From Clostridia bacterium (GTDB taxonomy: Bacteria; Bacillota; Clostridia; Christensenellales; UBA1242), in the NCBI GenBank assembly GCA_017503445.1, contig JAFVTB010000137.1:1-8167 (forward strand): a stretch of DNA of 8,167 bases, written 5' to 3'. This document shows, piece after piece, positions 7,860-8,167 of the stretch. The notes below the pieces were generated by a model, which was given only the letters and a program-made list of their open reading frames with translations, was not told where the DNA came from and ran no database searches. Position 1 is the first letter of the stretch, and each line of letters begins with the position of its first letter. Made by a program: the position numbers and the translations under genes.

Positions 7860-7872
7860 GCGCAAATTGCGC
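7860..7872. promoter_or_regulatory. GCGC palindrome in the 5' UTR of the metalloprotease-like gene
   Basis: GCGCAAATTGCGC is a perfect inverted repeat (six bases each side of one A). It lies between the predicted transcription start (about 7878, - strand) and the ATG at 7851. As DNA it could be an operator at about +7 to +19. As RNA it can form a 4-bp GCGC/GCGC stem with a 5-base loop, which would bring the distant AAAGGG (complement of 7873-7878) to within about 8 bases of the start codon. Which, if either, is used cannot be told from sequence. Confidence 0.45.
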
Positions 7873-7884
7873 CCTTTCACCACA

Positions 7885-7913
7885 ATCATAACTCAAAACC
7901 CAAAATTTTTCAA
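7885..7913 (-). promoter_or_regulatory. Sigma-A-type promoter for the metalloprotease-like gene
   Basis: On the - strand, TTGAAA (complement of 7908-7913) and TATGAT (complement of 7885-7890) are separated by exactly 17 bp; each differs from consensus at one position. The start would fall near 7878, giving a leader of about 27 bases. It is divergent from the + strand promoter that begins at 7934, with 20 bp between the two -35 boxes. Confidence 0.75.
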
Positions 7914-7933
7914 GGGGGTAATTTAAAAAAAAA

Positions 7934-7962
7934 TTGACAATTTTCTCTTTTTGAGTTAAAAT
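7934..7962 (+). promoter_or_regulatory. Strong sigma-A-type promoter for the structured RNA
   Basis: TTGACA (7934-7939, perfect -35), a 17-bp spacer, and TAAAAT (7957-7962, one mismatch) form a near-ideal promoter. An A/T-rich stretch (7921-7933) lies just upstream, as in an UP element. Predicted start is 7968-7970. No ribosome binding site with a plausible start codon follows, so the product appears to be an untranslated RNA. Confidence 0.85.
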
Positions 7963-7967
7963 TATTT

Positions 7968-8113
7968 TACGACTTTAAGAGAGTTGCTCTGCAACAGGGT
8001 TGCGATATATTCGGCGAACTCACAAAAATTGCCCAGTCGTACAATTTTTCAAGAATTGCATTGGCCTTGTTTGCAAGGTATGACCGAAAGGGTCGAATTG
8101 CAATTCTTTTTTT
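7968..8113 (+). ncRNA. Unclassified ~145-nt structured RNA with a predicted 5' pseudoknot
   Basis: Bounded by a near-consensus promoter and an intrinsic terminator. Visible structure: an 8-bp hairpin AAAAATTG/CAATTTTT (8024-8031 with 8042-8049) with a 10-base loop. Seven loop bases, AGTCGTA (8035-8041), are exactly complementary to TACGACT at the 5' end (7968-7974), giving a loop-to-5'-end pseudoknot. Between them, GAGTT/AACTC (7981-7985 with 8017-8021) can enclose the hairpin GCAAC/GTTGC (7991-7995 with 7999-8003). The 3' part is a three-way junction: 10-bp closing stem (8051-8060 with 8099-8108), a CCTTG/CAAGG hairpin with TTTG loop, and a GACC/GGTC hairpin with GAAAG loop. It lacks the hallmarks I know of tmRNA, SRP RNA, RNase P RNA, 6S RNA, T-box and common riboswitches. 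It may be a free sRNA or a terminated leader of the gene beyond the window. Confidence 0.65.
8051..8113 (+). terminator. Branched intrinsic terminator of the structured RNA
   Basis: AAGAATTGCA (8051-8060) pairs perfectly with TGCAATTCTT (8099-8108), followed by an uninterrupted T run (8107-8113). The closed loop carries two further hairpins (8064-8079 and 8081-8095), so the terminator is a three-way junction rather than a simple stem-loop. The 3'-side context fits termination on the + strand. Confidence 0.75.
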
Positions 8114-8127
8114 ATAGGTTTGGGCTG

Positions 8128-8155
8128 TTGACTTTTTGAATTTTTAGATTATAAT
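8128..8155 (+). promoter_or_regulatory. Promoter directed out of the window
   Basis: TTGACT (8128-8133) and TATAAT (8150-8155, perfect -10) are 16 bp apart. Transcription would begin about 8161-8163, just before the window ends, so the gene it serves cannot be seen. It lies 14 bp after the U-tract of the structured RNA, so the downstream gene has a promoter independent of that RNA. Confidence 0.7.
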
Positions 8156-8167
8156 AATAAAGAACCA

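Noticed and set aside
7968..8113. tmRNA (ssrA), expected near smpB in many genomes.
   Set aside because: No tRNA-like acceptor/T-arm with CCA end, no tag-peptide frame, and the RNA is less than half the usual length.
7968..8113. T-box or SAM-type leader, suggested by the AAGAGAG near the 5' end.
   Set aside because: The T-box TGGN/antiterminator motif and the SAM-I core are both absent; a short purine run alone is not enough.
7984..8139. A 51-codon open frame across the structured RNA (TTG 7984 to TGA 8137-8139), including a 19-codon ATG frame from 8080.
   Set aside because: No ribosome binding site at usable distance for either start. The frame runs through the terminator U-tract and into the next -35 box, and the translation has no protein-like character. 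The paired stems explain the sequence better.

Overview
The window looks like chromosomal DNA of a low-to-moderate GC Gram-positive-type bacterium. An uncultured Clostridia/Firmicutes lineage is the most likely source. This is inferred from the adjacent rnr and smpB genes, the strong AAAGGA/AAGGA ribosome binding sites, the A/T-rich intergenic DNA, and an RsmH with the Cys-x-Cys segment common in that group. There are no rRNA or tRNA genes, insertion sequences, integrases or CRISPR arrays. Five protein genes fill about 90% of the sequence.

Layout, + strand. Positions 29-2558 hold rnr (RNase R) and smpB, a trans-translation/RNA quality-control pair that ends in a good intrinsic terminator (2559-2580). 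The tmRNA gene itself is not in the window. A new promoter (2666-2695) drives a second two-gene unit. Its first gene encodes a 968-residue membrane protein with a CvpA-like four-helix N-terminus and a very long, degenerate, repeated helical C-terminal region predicted to lie outside the membrane. Its second gene, 10 bp downstream, is rsmH (16S rRNA m4C1402 methyltransferase). A bidirectional terminator (6563-6588) follows.

Layout, - strand. Positions 6595-7851 encode a 418-residue cytosolic protein of unknown family with a HELTH zinc-protease-like motif. It converges on rsmH and shares its terminator. Its own promoter (7885-7913) is nearly consensus, and its 5' UTR is short and carries a GCGC palindrome where a Shine-Dalgarno would be expected.

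The last 316 bases contain no convincing protein gene but are dense in signals. A consensus promoter (TTGACA-17-TAAAAT) starts a ~145-nt RNA on the + strand. Its 5' end is perfectly complementary to the loop of an internal 8-bp hairpin, and it ends in a branched hairpin plus seven U's. Several of its segments have mutually exclusive pairing partners. A second near-consensus promoter follows at 8128-8155 and points out of the window. The RNA matches no family I can recognise. It is either a free-standing structured sRNA or a terminated leader of the unseen downstream gene, and it is the best candidate here for something undescribed.
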